Source: Bacteroidales bacterium UBA3143
GTDB lineage: Bacteria > Bacteroidota > Bacteroidia > Bacteroidales > Dysgonomonadaceae
Assembly: GCA_002364735.1 (NCBI GenBank)
Contig: DEZB01000053.1
Coordinates: forward strand, 1-44,491
Length of the DNA stretch: 44,491 nucleotides
Reading direction: 5' to 3'
In this document: positions 35,701-43,902 of the stretch, one piece after another
How the letters are laid out: each line of letters opens with the position of its first letter
Numbering within the stretch: the first letter of the stretch is position 1
The notes under the pieces: model-generated
The model's input: the letters and a program-made list of their open reading frames with translations, nothing else
Databases searched by the model: none
What the model was told of the DNA's origin: nothing
Position numbers and translations under genes: made by a program

Positions 35701-38603
35701 CCTATGTCAAAGATGATAAGTTCTACACCCACAACATTGGGTTGATGCAGGAAAAAGAGAAAACTGACCTAAACATCAAGTTAGATGTATTCAGAGACAA
35801 AATATTGCCAGGTGGCAAAGAGGAGTGGCGCATTAGTGTGACCGATGCTAAGCAACAACCAGCCTTGGCTGAAGTGTTGGCTTCGATGTACGACTATTCC
35901 CTTAATAGTATTTACCCAACCACCGAGTGGGTGTTACGATTGCCAGGTGGCAGTAGATTCGTGAGTGCACCCAGGTTATCACAAGACGCTTCGTTTGGAA
36001 AGAATGCAAGTAGAGGCTTTCAATCGGTAAGGCATCTCAATTATAAGAACTTCGAGTTTGATACGTTCAATTGGTATGGTTTCTCTTTCTATCGTGCATA
36101 TAATCAAATTATGGTGCGTGGTGTTAATCAGCCTAAACCGATGCTAACTGGCTCTGTAGCAGGTGTAGTTTTAGAGAGCAAAGTGGATGACATGTTTGCA
36201 GTAGCTGAAGATAGTGAGCTAAGTGAAGTGGTTGTTAGTGGTGTGACACCACCTGCACCCGAAGAGTCAACACCCCAAATAAGAAAGAACTTCGACGAGA
36301 CAGCCTTCTTCTACCCACAATTGCGCACCAATGAAAAGGGAGAGACGGTAATTGCATTTACAGTGCCCGAAAGCAATACCAAATGGCACTTCCGTTTGTT
36401 GGCTCACGATAAGAATTTGAATAGTGCGACGGCTGAAGCATTTTCTGTGTCACAGAAGAAGTTGATGGTGACACCTAATATGCCAAGGTTCTTGCGTGAG
36501 GGAGATACGACATCTATCTCTACCAAAATATCGAATTTGTCTGACGGAACATTGGATGCTGCGGTGAGTATTACTTTCTTTAATCCTGTAACGGATGAAG
36601 AGATTACCACCATTGATGTGGCGGACAGAACTCAACAAGTAACTTTGGCAAAAGATGGTTCATCAACTGCTACGTGGACATTTGTTGTTCCCGATAATAG
36701 CGATGTGTTGGGTGTGCGCATTGTTGCACAGAGCAATTTGTTTAGTGATGGTGAGCAGCATGCTCTTGCAATACTGCCCAACCGTATGTTAGTGACCGAA
36801 AGTATGCGCATGGATGTGAACCGCAACCAAACGAAGCAGTTTACAATGGATCGTTTGGTAAACCAAACGTCAAACACATTGCAAAACTATAGACTGACAC
36901 TTGAGTTTGCTTCCAATCCTGCATGGTATGCTGTTCAAGCATTGCCGGTGTTGAGTGCGCCAGACAATGACAATGCCATAAGCTGGTTTGCTGCTTACTA
37001 TGCTAACACATTGGGATTACACATCGGCAATAAATACCCAGAAGTGAAAGCTATGATTGATACATGGCAACAACAAGGTGGCGATGCTGAGACATTATTA
37101 TCGAATTTGGAGAAGAATCAAGAGTTGAAGAATGTGTTATTGGAAGAAACACCATGGGTGCTGGAAGCCAAATCGGAAACGGAGCAAAAACAGAAGCTAT
37201 CGTTGCTATTCAATCTCAATCGTTCTACAATGCTCACACAAAATGCCATTGAGAAACTAAAAGAGTTGCAAGACAACTCGGGTGGTTGGACATGGTTCAA
37301 AGGGTTTTACCCAAATGTGGGTATCACACAATATATATTGTATGGTTTCCATCAGTTACAACAATTGCAAGCAACAACCTTCACCGATGATGTGCGTGCT
37401 ATGCAAGCAAAAGCGATATCGTTTATCGATACAGAGGCTTTGCGCTGGTTTAAAGAGTGGAAAAAGAACAATAAAGACTGGCAAAAGGCGAAGTCTATCT
37501 CCACGTATCAATTGGAGTACTTGTATGTACGCTCTTTATACAATCAGTATCCACAAAGCAAAGAAGTGCAAGAGATGAACGACTTCTACTCTTCTATAAT
37601 AGAAAAGAATTGGACAGACTTCAGTCTCTACCAACGTTCGTTGATATCCATATTGATGCAAAAGCAGGGCAAACAAGAAGTGGTGCAAGCCATTTTGAAA
37701 TCGTACCGCGAACATGCAACGGTCAGTGAGGAGATGGGCATGTTTTGGGCCAACAATCGTGCATCGGTATTCATGTCGCAATCGGCGGTGTCGGTTCACA
37801 CTTTCATTATGGAGGCTTTTCGCATGGCAGGAGCCAGAGAACAAGAGATGGACAATATGAAACGATGGCTATTGAAGCAAAAGCAAACCCAACTGTGGGA
37901 ATCTACCCATGCCACAATGGATGCTGTTTATGCATTACTCAGCACTGGGTCTGATTGGTTTGCTTCGGATGGTGAAACGGTGATAAAGATGGACGATGAG
38001 GTGATAGAACCTGAAAACAAAGAAATGGGCACAGGTTATTTCAAAGAATCGTGGAGCAAAACGGAAATAAAACCTGACATGGGCAAGGTGGAAGTTGCAC
38101 AAAAAGGTAACACTCCTGCTTGGGGAGCACTCTACTGGCAATACTTTGAGGATTTGGACAAGATAGAAGGCACGTCAGCTTCGCTGGATGTGAAGAAAGA
38201 ATTGTTCAAAGAGCAAACTGGTGAGACGGGTAAGCAATTAACGCAAATAACCGAAGCAAGTCCATTGAAAGTGGGCGACAAAGTAGTGGTGCGACTGACA
38301 GTGCGAACCGACCGCGACTTGGAGTTTGTACATTTGAAAGATATGCGGGCTGCAGCTTTCGAGCCTGTCAATCAATTGTCGGGTGTTAACTGGCAAAACC
38401 GTGTGATTTATTACCAAACATCCAAAGATGCTTCTACCGATTACTATTTCGATGCGTTGCCTCGTGGCACTTACGTGTTCGAATATTCGGTTTTTGTAAA
38501 CCGTACGGGTAGTTATTCAAACGGCATCACCACCATTCAATGTATGTATGCACCCGAGTTTACATCGCATACACGTGGCATTAGAATTAATGTTAAAGAG
38601 TAG
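32715..38603 (+). CDS. Large alpha-2-macroglobulin family protein lacking the thioester
   Basis: A 1962-residue exported protein of the bacterial alpha-2-macroglobulin family, thought to trap or inhibit proteases near the envelope. It has a signal peptide (residues 1-20), a helical N-terminal region (about 25-370), then macroglobulin domains. MG2 is marked by SIFTDRSLYRPGQIVHFKA near residue 599. The alpha-2-macroglobulin core is FFYPQLRTNEKGETVIAFTVPESNTKWHF near 1192-1225, followed by an alpha-toroid region (about 1410-1760). The thioester motif CxEQ is absent: the equivalent stretch reads LPVLSAPDNDNAISWF near 1410, and the whole protein contains only one Cys, close to the C-terminus. A short SELSEVVVSG segment near 1167 resembles the box seen in SusC/TonB-type proteins. 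pbpC, a common partner elsewhere, is not adjacent. Confidence 0.9.
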   Translation: MKRTIFILITLLIAMTHQAQNKQTMIDNAYTNLWQKVAEAEKKSLPKSASDVVNTILKQAVDDKNSPQIIKALIHQGKYDLAIDMENDTLIFYNLKQMLTSTNDIVEKAVINSMLAELYLQYYNKDRWTIDQRTQLADFVPADIKEWTKNNFFDKVVLHANASLSEQSKLEKTEVRTYATVVNLKKDSRDFYPTMFDFLAMRALDLLKEVDDNKDLSRSLSKAGIEKKALFAPVTEFVQLSIQPDSTNYNLHVFAVYQKLLTSLQSRNLDKSVVLVELDKMNYLRRLDAAYKLYAFDALQMMLDEWKDKDFSVEIVNEIIPFYESYEVGGFIDEHEGGENHSKTKALYNLLQNTIATFPKYERINLLKNKLTSITNPVFSVEGEKSFTLSGEKQLSLNYRNIKQLKVKLYSISSPFGIEYDYYSRSQLKNEKKTFIKEILVPLKSDEPYMFYEDSFLVSINEPGAYKLEFEINAQLEPDAPQDYYFSVTDLASFARSTSDINREIFVVNRTTGKPEVNAKVNIYQRANRVRDTNPTLLKTIPVNSSGLAVFEGDTKGYTLFYHAVVGSDNGLRLTGINYNYYQRAEPDKDETKETISIFTDRSLYRPGQIVHFKAIAATSKDNKHNAIANEAIIFTLYDANDQEVAEQTLTTNEFGSVSGEFVLPQGLLTGNFYIEADYDESIYFKVEEYKRPTFEVTFDKIEKTYKFGEEVTLKGKAESFSGIQLQDAEVSYTITRQKAWWWRWGGGNAEHYDEGIITTNDKGAFEIQFTPQLTDADDGEHAVYLFTVEASVTDLNGETQVATYSITVGTISMVLSIDMPDKLEKDSPNEIKIEAKNLDGNDIKAKGTYQLFALDDNDSIRQQVSEGTFKTGVQSELKDKLKSSPSGKYRIKLSAEDDRGNTVTAEKDVLVFSYSDKRPPITTNEWLVIKNATFSKTKPAEVILGVSDKDVNVLYELWQGNKLLERKWIQLNNENKLFTISYKDKYADNATLILTYVKDDKFYTHNIGLMQEKEKTDLNIKLDVFRDKILPGGKEEWRISVTDAKQQPALAEVLASMYDYSLNSIYPTTEWVLRLPGGSRFVSAPRLSQDASFGKNASRGFQSVRHLNYKNFEFDTFNWYGFSFYRAYNQIMVRGVNQPKPMLTGSVAGVVLESKVDDMFAVAEDSELSEVVVSGVTPPAPEESTPQIRKNFDETAFFYPQLRTNEKGETVIAFTVPESNTKWHFRLLAHDKNLNSATAEAFSVSQKKLMVTPNMPRFLREGDTTSISTKISNLSDGTLDAAVSITFFNPVTDEEITTIDVADRTQQVTLAKDGSSTATWTFVVPDNSDVLGVRIVAQSNLFSDGEQHALAILPNRMLVTESMRMDVNRNQTKQFTMDRLVNQTSNTLQNYRLTLEFASNPAWYAVQALPVLSAPDNDNAISWFAAYYANTLGLHIGNKYPEVKAMIDTWQQQGGDAETLLSNLEKNQELKNVLLEETPWVLEAKSETEQKQKLSLLFNLNRSTMLTQNAIEKLKELQDNSGGWTWFKGFYPNVGITQYILYGFHQLQQLQATTFTDDVRAMQAKAISFIDTEALRWFKEWKKNNKDWQKAKSISTYQLEYLYVRSLYNQYPQSKEVQEMNDFYSSIIEKNWTDFSLYQRSLISILMQKQGKQEVVQAILKSYREHATVSEEMGMFWANNRASVFMSQSAVSVHTFIMEAFRMAGAREQEMDNMKRWLLKQKQTQLWESTHATMDAVYALLSTGSDWFASDGETVIKMDDEVIEPENKEMGTGYFKESWSKTEIKPDMGKVEVAQKGNTPAWGALYWQYFEDLDKIEGTSASLDVKKELFKEQTGETGKQLTQITEASPLKVGDKVVVRLTVRTDRDLEFVHLKDMRAAAFEPVNQLSGVNWQNRVIYYQTSKDASTDYYFDALPRGTYVFEYSVFVNRTGSYSNGITTIQCMYAPEFTSHTRGIRINVKE

Positions 38604-38623
38604 CCCGTTTTAAACGGATTTGT

Positions 38624-38631
38624 TATTTTTG
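38624..38631 (+). promoter_or_regulatory. Bacteroidota -7 element before the DUF1573 gene
   Basis: TATTTTTG matches TAnnTTTG, 77 nt before the ATG at 38709. No -33 element at the right spacing. Confidence 0.35.
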
Positions 38632-38708
38632 TGTCAGAGAACACAGAGAATAGATGATAGCAATCCGAAATTGCGATTGCATAACCATAATAAAACAGAT
38701 ATAATCAG

Positions 38709-39098
38709 ATGAAAAGAATAAGTTTTACTTTACTCCTAACGATAATGATGAGTGGCGTGTTGTTTGCTCAAAACAAACCCGAAGCATCGTTCGATAAAAA
38801 TGTGTATGACTACGGATCAATTAAGGAAGAGGTGGAAGTTGCCGTATCAGAATTTGAATTTACCAATACTGGCAAAACTCCTGTTGTTATACAGCGCGTC
38901 ATTGCATCGTGTGGTTGCACATCGCCATCCTATACGCGTGAACCTGTGTTGCCTGGCAAAAAAGGACAAGTGAAAGTTGCATACTCAACCCTTTATCGTC
39001 CTGGCACATTCCGCAAAAACATTAGGGTGTATACCAATGTTCCCGACACAGTGTACACACTTACCATAAAAGGAAACGTTATTCCCAAGAAGCGATAA
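38709..39098 (+). CDS. DUF1573 domain protein, exported
   Basis: A 129-residue periplasmic or surface protein with a signal peptide (KRISFTLLLTIMMSGVLFAQ) and a single DUF1573 immunoglobulin-like domain. The domain shows FEFTNTGKTPVVIQRVIASCGCTSPSYTREPVLPGKKGQVKVAYSTLYRPGTFRKNIRVYTN, including the conserved S-C-G-C-T motif. The family is abundant in Bacteroidota and its function is unknown. It lies 105 bp after the A2M gene and 104 bp before meaB; both gaps carry promoter-like elements, so it is probably its own unit. Confidence 0.9.
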   Translation: MKRISFTLLLTIMMSGVLFAQNKPEASFDKNVYDYGSIKEEVEVAVSEFEFTNTGKTPVVIQRVIASCGCTSPSYTREPVLPGKKGQVKVAYSTLYRPGTFRKNIRVYTNVPDTVYTLTIKGNVIPKKR

Positions 39099-39113
39099 AA
39101 CAATTATCAGAAA

Positions 39114-39144
39114 TTGTTATTGAATGCCGAATGAAGTATCTTTG
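39114..39144 (+). promoter_or_regulatory. Bacteroidota promoter for meaB
   Basis: TTG at 39114-39116, then 20 nt, then TATCTTTG at 39137-39144: a full -33/-7 match. The predicted start is near 39151. It falls inside the longest meaB frame, so translation should begin downstream, at 39203. Confidence 0.65.
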
Positions 39145-39202
39145 TAATGAAGGCTTTATTCGGCATTTATACAAAAGCACTATTATAATCCCAAACAAGC
39201 AT

Positions 39203-40291
39203 ATGACACATCACGAAAACGACCCCAAATACCAAGGTCTCAACGTTAGCAAAGGTATTGAAAGACCTCCCACCATCAACCCTTACACGCAAGGTAAGCA
39301 CAAGCGCAAAAAATATTCGGTGGATGAGTATGTAAAGGAAATTTTGGCAGGCAATGTCACCATGTTGAGCCAAGCTGTCACCTTGGTTGAGAGTTCGCGT
39401 GCCGATCACCAGGCATTGGCGCAAGCCATCATCGAAAAATGTTTGCCTCATGCCGGGAGTTCCATTCGTGTGGGCATAACGGGTGTGCCTGGTGCGGGTA
39501 AGAGCACGTCGATTGATTCATTTGGTGTTTACTTGGGCAAGCAAGGCAAAAAATTGGCTGTCTTGGCCATCGACCCATCGAGCGAACGAACCAAAGGAAG
39601 TATTTTGGGCGACAAAACACGCATGGAGCGTTTGGCAGTGCAGGATAATGCATTCATTCGTCCTTCACCATCGGCAGGTTCGTTGGGAGGTGTTGCCCGC
39701 AAGACACGCGAAACCATTATTCTTTGTGAAGCTGCTGGCTACGATTATATATTTGTGGAAACAGTTGGGGTGGGGCAGTCCGAAACGGCGGTTCACTCCA
39801 TGGTCGATTTCTTTTTGCTGATACAATTGGCTGGAACGGGCGACGAATTGCAAGGAATCAAACGCGGCATTATGGAAATGGCCGATGGTATTGTCATTAA
39901 CAAAGCCGATGGCGACAACATTGGCAAAGCCAACATTGCCCAAAACCATTTTAAGAATGCATTGCACCTATTTCCCCTTGCCGAATCGGGATGGTCGCCC
40001 GAGGTGTTGACTTATTCGGGTTATTACGACTTGCGCATTGCCGAGATTTGGGAAATGGTAGATCGCTACATTGCTTTTGTCAAAGAGAGTGGCTACTTTG
40101 ATGTGAAGCGCAACAAGCAATCCACCTATTGGATGTACGAAACCATCAATGAACGATTGCGAAACGATTTCTACCGCAACGAAAAGATTGAACAACTAAT
40201 GCCAACATTGGAGCGCCAAGTGCTGGGAAGCAAAAAAAGCTCGTTTATTGCCGCAAGTGAGGCAATAGATGCCTATTATGGTGAGTTGTAA
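39203..40291 (+). CDS. meaB: Methylmalonyl-CoA mutase-associated GTPase MeaB
   Basis: A 362-residue P-loop GTPase of the MeaB/ArgK family that protects and reloads adenosylcobalamin in methylmalonyl-CoA mutase. It shows Walker A GVPGAGKST at about 94-102, LAIDPSSERTKGSILGDKTRM (switch region typical of MeaB), FVETVGVGQSE, and NKADGDN for guanine recognition. The family length is about 330-370. The mutase genes are not in the window. The frame is open from 39131, but the strong promoter inside that stretch argues for the ATG at 39203, which gives MTHHENDPKYQGLNV. The gene ends at a clear terminator hairpin. Confidence 0.94.
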   Translation: MTHHENDPKYQGLNVSKGIERPPTINPYTQGKHKRKKYSVDEYVKEILAGNVTMLSQAVTLVESSRADHQALAQAIIEKCLPHAGSSIRVGITGVPGAGKSTSIDSFGVYLGKQGKKLAVLAIDPSSERTKGSILGDKTRMERLAVQDNAFIRPSPSAGSLGGVARKTRETIILCEAAGYDYIFVETVGVGQSETAVHSMVDFFLLIQLAGTGDELQGIKRGIMEMADGIVINKADGDNIGKANIAQNHFKNALHLFPLAESGWSPEVLTYSGYYDLRIAEIWEMVDRYIAFVKESGYFDVKRNKQSTYWMYETINERLRNDFYRNEKIEQLMPTLERQVLGSKKSSFIAASEAIDAYYGEL

Positions 40292-40342
40292 ATTAGTTTT
40301 CTGATAGAAAAGACGAAGAAATCTTCACTCATAAATAAAAAG

Positions 40343-40384
40343 AAGGTGCAAAAGATCAATCGATTTGACATTTTGCACCTTTTT
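40343..40384 (+). terminator. Rho-independent terminator after meaB
   Basis: An 11-bp perfect stem (40343-40353 AAGGTGCAAAA against 40371-40381) with a 17-nt loop, followed by TTT, about 50 nt after the meaB stop. Confidence 0.75.
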
Positions 40385-40420
40385 ATTGACAAAAAGTTTA
40401 CAAAGTGATTAAATTACACC

Positions 40421-40628
40421 CTTCCCAGCGATAAAAAGCACTAAAATTTTCAACTTTATATGCTTCCCAGAGCTAAAAAGCACTAAAAGTTGAAACTTTG
40501 CATGCTTCCTAACGCTAAAAAGCATTAGAATTTTCAACTTTGTATACTTCCCAACGCTAAAAAGCACAAAAAGCGGTCGCTGTCTATGCTTCCCAACGCT
40601 GAGAAGCATAAAAAGTGCTTCGTCTATT
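40421..40628. repeat. 42-bp tandem array (array 2) with an open 14-residue-repeat frame
   Basis: Five contiguous units start with CTTCCCA at 40421, 40463, 40505, 40547 and 40589 (the last 40 bp long), with a conserved CTTCCCAACGCTAAAAAGCA part and a more variable second half. Each unit can fold a small TGCTT/AAGCA stem. On the minus strand the frame 40609-40409 is open through the array and reads as 14-residue repeats like VLFSVGKHTKLKIL (66 residues from an ATG). It is not called as a gene because there is no promoter or known family. It sits between the meaB terminator and the end of the glycosyltransferase gene. Confidence 0.85.
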
Positions 40629-40647
40629 TATAGTTTATAGAGAAAGT

Positions 40648-41766
40648 TTAGTATAAGCTATTGTACACAGCCATTAAATTATTTGCCGTGCTTTCATCCG
40701 AAAAGCCCAAGGCATGTTTTTTGCCCTCGGCAATCATGGTTTTCCTTAACTCCTCGTCAGTTAGCACCCGCTTGATTTGATCTCCCCATTGGTCAGCATC
40801 CGTAGGGTCGGCATACAGAGAAAATGCACCTGCAGTTTCCTCAAAACAACTGCCGGATGAGGTAATGACAGGCGTGCCAATGGTCAACGCTTCCAAAATG
40901 GGAATGCCGAACCCCTCAAAGATGGATGGAAAAACAAAAGCCTTTGCCATGGCATAAAAAACGGGTAAATCCTCCGTAGTTACGTTGTTAATGATATACA
41001 CTTGGTGCAACATGCCGCGTTTAGCAATCAATTCGCGCAGCTCTTTTTCGTACTCGGTGGGTTTACCCACAATCAGCAGTGGCATTTTGTTTTTCGTACG
41101 GTGCAAAGCCTCCACAATCAACTTCGTGTTCTTTCGTTTTTCAATTGCCCCCACACTTAATATAAAGTCTGTGGGAATATTGTATTTTGACCGTACATGT
41201 TGCTTTTGGTCCACATTAACAGGCTTCCGATAAATTGCGTCGCAACCCTGATACACCACTTTTATCTTCCTTTCGTCTGCACCAAAGAACGCAATTGCAT
41301 CCTGTTTGGTCTGCTCGCTTATACAAATAATTCTGTCGGCTACTTTGCATGCATATTTGTTCTTGGCAGTAAACACAAGTCGATAGCTTGTTGGATATAA
41401 CTCTGGATAGCGCATAAATATGGCATCGTGGAGTGTCACAACCGTTTTTGCTTGGGTGTTTTGAATGCCATAAGGCAGCTCTTGGTTCAATCCGTGGTAA
41501 ATATCCAACTTTCGTTCTCTAATTTCTTTCAACATCCCCATGCTTCGCCACAACGAAGGAAGCGTTTTCCACAAGCCACCCTGAGGATTAACTTCCGTCA
41601 TATTATCTGGCACAGAGACAAGCAACTCTTTTTTCACCTTTGGATTAAAAAGATAGTAATGATTGTTAGGATAAAACCTTGATAAGATACTTAATGTGTG
41701 ACGGCTGTAGTTTCCCAAACCTCGCGTGTTGTGGAAAGCGCGTTTTGCATCAAAACCTATGAGCAT
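40648..41766 (-). CDS. Family 4 glycosyltransferase
   Basis: A 372-residue GT-B retaining glycosyltransferase (GT4), probably making surface glycan. The N-terminal MLIGFDAKRAFHNTRGLGNYSRHTL is the usual acceptor-domain start of these proteins. The donor domain has VGAIEKRKNTKLIVEAL and the E-x7-E signature PSIFEGFGIPILEALTIGTPVITSSGSC. Sugar and acceptor are unknown. The frame extends 27 codons upstream to 41847, but a complete promoter lies within that extension, so the ATG at 41766 is used. It diverges from the LTA-synthase-type gene. Confidence 0.92.
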   Translation of the reverse strand: MLIGFDAKRAFHNTRGLGNYSRHTLSILSRFYPNNHYYLFNPKVKKELLVSVPDNMTEVNPQGGLWKTLPSLWRSMGMLKEIRERKLDIYHGLNQELPYGIQNTQAKTVVTLHDAIFMRYPELYPTSYRLVFTAKNKYACKVADRIICISEQTKQDAIAFFGADERKIKVVYQGCDAIYRKPVNVDQKQHVRSKYNIPTDFILSVGAIEKRKNTKLIVEALHRTKNKMPLLIVGKPTEYEKELRELIAKRGMLHQVYIINNVTTEDLPVFYAMAKAFVFPSIFEGFGIPILEALTIGTPVITSSGSCFEETAGAFSLYADPTDADQWGDQIKRVLTDEELRKTMIAEGKKHALGFSDESTANNLMAVYNSLY

Positions 41767-41817
41767 ATCGTTAATAGTGTTTGTGAGGTGGTAATTATGA
41801 TGGAAATCCCTCATCAA

Positions 41818-41848
41818 CAAAAGTACATACAATTCCGTTTCACTCAAA
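41818..41848 (-). promoter_or_regulatory. Bacteroidota promoter for the glycosyltransferase gene
   Basis: On the minus strand, TTTG (41848-41845), 19 nt, then TACTTTTG (41825-41818): full consensus with ideal spacing. The predicted start is near 41811, leaving a leader of about 45 nt to the ATG at 41766. Confidence 0.65.
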
Positions 41849-41895
41849 ATCTATCTTTACACCCTTATATAATAGTGCCATTTGAATTAAATCGT

Positions 41896-41903
41896 TAAAT
41901 TTG
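41896..41903 (+). promoter_or_regulatory. Bacteroidota -7 element for the LTA-synthase-type gene
   Basis: TAAATTTG matches TAnnTTTG, 42 nt before the ATG at 41946. No -33 TTTG at the standard distance. Confidence 0.5.
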
Positions 41904-41945
41904 CACCTTCATTTCATCAAGCAATTAGGTATCTATAAATAAATT

Positions 41946-43886
41946 ATGAGAATAAAGAAGAACTCCCCCCTCTGGGGTAATATATATGTGGTGTTAACAC
42001 TGCGTTTGTTATTGGTTTTCGCGATTTATACCATCTCTCGCCTGTTGTTTTATCTGCTAAACCAATCGCTTTTCCCAGACATGGATGCAGGCTATTTGCT
42101 AAAGCTGATGTATCATGGACTTCTGTTTGATGCCTCGGCCATAGCCTATACCAACTCGTTGGTAATCCTTATGCACATCATTCCCTTCAGATTTAGGTAT
42201 AACAGCGGCTATCAAAAAGCCACTTCCATTGTGTTTTACATAGTCAATACCATCGGCATAGTGCTCAACTTGATTGATGTTGTCTATTATCGCTTCACCA
42301 TGAAACGTACCACATGGGGCGTCTTCCAAGAGTTCGAAAACGAAAATCCCATAGGTTTCTTTGGCTTCATCTTTGACTATTGGTACATCACGCTAATTGC
42401 TATAGCATTGGTATTGTTCATGGTCTGGATGTACAAAAAAATAAAAGTAGATCAATCCTCCATGCGTTTGCGTAATTATATCTACTATCCATTGGGATTG
42501 GTTGTAATGGCCATCATTGGTTACTACACTGTGGGGGCCATGCGAGGTGGATACACCCCTGGCACGCGCCCCATTACATTGAGCAACGCTGCTGAATATG
42601 TACGCAAGCCCGAGCATCGATCCATTGTGCTCAACACCCCCTTTTCCATTATTCGCACCATTGGCAAAACACGATTGGCACGCAAAGAATATTTTGGAAA
42701 AGAAGAATTGAATGAAATATTTTATGCGAAGCAACAATTGAATGACAGCTCTACGCTTTTCAATCAATTTGAAGGGCGCAATGTGGTGCTCATCATTTGG
42801 GAAAGCTTTCACAAAGAATGGGTAGGCTTTTTGAATCGAGACATTGAAGATTACAAAGGCTACACACCATTCATCGATTCCCTTGCAAGTCATAGCTATG
42901 TGTTCACCCGAGCTTATGCCAACGGACGCAAGTCTATAGATGTGCTGCCGTCTATCTTCGCAAGCATTCCCTCCTCCGAAACTCCTTTTGTATTGTCTCA
43001 CTATTCTGGCAATAAAATAAACTCTTTGGCTTCCATTTTGAAAGATAAAGGATATAACTCAACCTTCTATCATGGTGCACCCAATGGCTCCATGGGTTTT
43101 AGTGCATTTATGCAGCAAGCAGGCTTTGATAGTTATGTAGGGATGACTGAGTATGGTAACAAAAAAGATTTCGATGGGCATTGGGGCATATGGGACGAAC
43201 CTTTTTTGAAGTATATGGCACGCCAGATTAACCACCTTCCTGAACCTTTTCTTGCTTCTGTTTTTACTTTATCATCTCACCATCCTTTTAAAATTCCTTC
43301 AGAATATGAGGGTGTGTTTCCTAAAGGACATATTCCTAATCATGAAGGAGTGGGATACACTGATAACGCATTGCGCAACTTCTTTGCCACTGCTTCGCAA
43401 GAGGAGTGGTTCGATAACACCCTTTTTGTGATTACTGCCGACCATGCCGTTGATGGATTCTTGCCCGAATACAAAACTGCTGAAGGTGCGTTCACCATTC
43501 CCCTCATGTTTTATGCGCCAGGTAGTAACTTTACGGGTTTCAACGATTCCACTGTTGTGCAACAAACAGACATTATGCCAACAGTGCTTTCAATGCTTGG
43601 AGTGAAAGAGCCATACATCTCTTTTGGCAATAATATGTTCGATCCCAACACACCACATTTTGCATACAACTTTTACAATGGTGCCCACCAATTGATAGAG
43701 GGCGAGTGGTTGTTGCAATACATGAATGAGGAGACAATTGGTTTTTACAATGTTGTGGAAGATCGGTTTATGAAAAGCAACTTAGTAGATAAGCATCCTG
43801 CACTACAAGCCGCAATGGAGCGTCGCGTCAAAGCCTTAATACAGCAGTATAACAATCGGTTAATTGATAATGAATTGGCGTTTTAA
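41946..43886 (+). CDS. LTA synthase family sulfatase-fold transferase
   Basis: A 646-residue inner-membrane protein with about five N-terminal TM segments (roughly 12-38, 52-80, 90-115, 145-162, 183-200) and a periplasmic alkaline-phosphatase/sulfatase-fold domain from about 277. Visible active-site features are VVLIIWES with metal-binding Glu286, GRKSIDVLPSIFASIPS with Ser330 at the nucleophile position where LtaS has Thr, and ITADHAVDG with Asp499-His500. In Gram-negative bacteria this family adds phosphoglycerol or phosphoethanolamine to glycans or lipids; the exact group is not predictable. It diverges from a GT4 glycosyltransferase with a 179-bp gap carrying both promoters, so the two may act on the same surface glycan. 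Confidence 0.88.
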   Translation: MRIKKNSPLWGNIYVVLTLRLLLVFAIYTISRLLFYLLNQSLFPDMDAGYLLKLMYHGLLFDASAIAYTNSLVILMHIIPFRFRYNSGYQKATSIVFYIVNTIGIVLNLIDVVYYRFTMKRTTWGVFQEFENENPIGFFGFIFDYWYITLIAIALVLFMVWMYKKIKVDQSSMRLRNYIYYPLGLVVMAIIGYYTVGAMRGGYTPGTRPITLSNAAEYVRKPEHRSIVLNTPFSIIRTIGKTRLARKEYFGKEELNEIFYAKQQLNDSSTLFNQFEGRNVVLIIWESFHKEWVGFLNRDIEDYKGYTPFIDSLASHSYVFTRAYANGRKSIDVLPSIFASIPSSETPFVLSHYSGNKINSLASILKDKGYNSTFYHGAPNGSMGFSAFMQQAGFDSYVGMTEYGNKKDFDGHWGIWDEPFLKYMARQINHLPEPFLASVFTLSSHHPFKIPSEYEGVFPKGHIPNHEGVGYTDNALRNFFATASQEEWFDNTLFVITADHAVDGFLPEYKTAEGAFTIPLMFYAPGSNFTGFNDSTVVQQTDIMPTVLSMLGVKEPYISFGNNMFDPNTPHFAYNFYNGAHQLIEGEWLLQYMNEETIGFYNVVEDRFMKSNLVDKHPALQAAMERRVKALIQQYNNRLIDNELAF

Positions 43887-43902
43887 GAAGGGGGGGAGAC
43901 GG

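Noticed and set aside
38605..38617. CCGTTTTAAACGG as terminator of the A2M gene
   Set aside because: The stem has a 1-nt loop and no T-run, so it cannot act as an intrinsic terminator.
40409..40609. 66-residue minus-strand gene over array 2
   Set aside because: It is made only of the 14-codon repeat, has no promoter or recognised family, and starts inside a repeat unit; kept as a note in the repeat entry and a finding.
42393..43001. 202-residue open frame antisense to the LTA-synthase-type gene
   Set aside because: The plus-strand frame has a coherent TM plus sulfatase-fold domain with catalytic motifs, so the antisense frame is a shadow.
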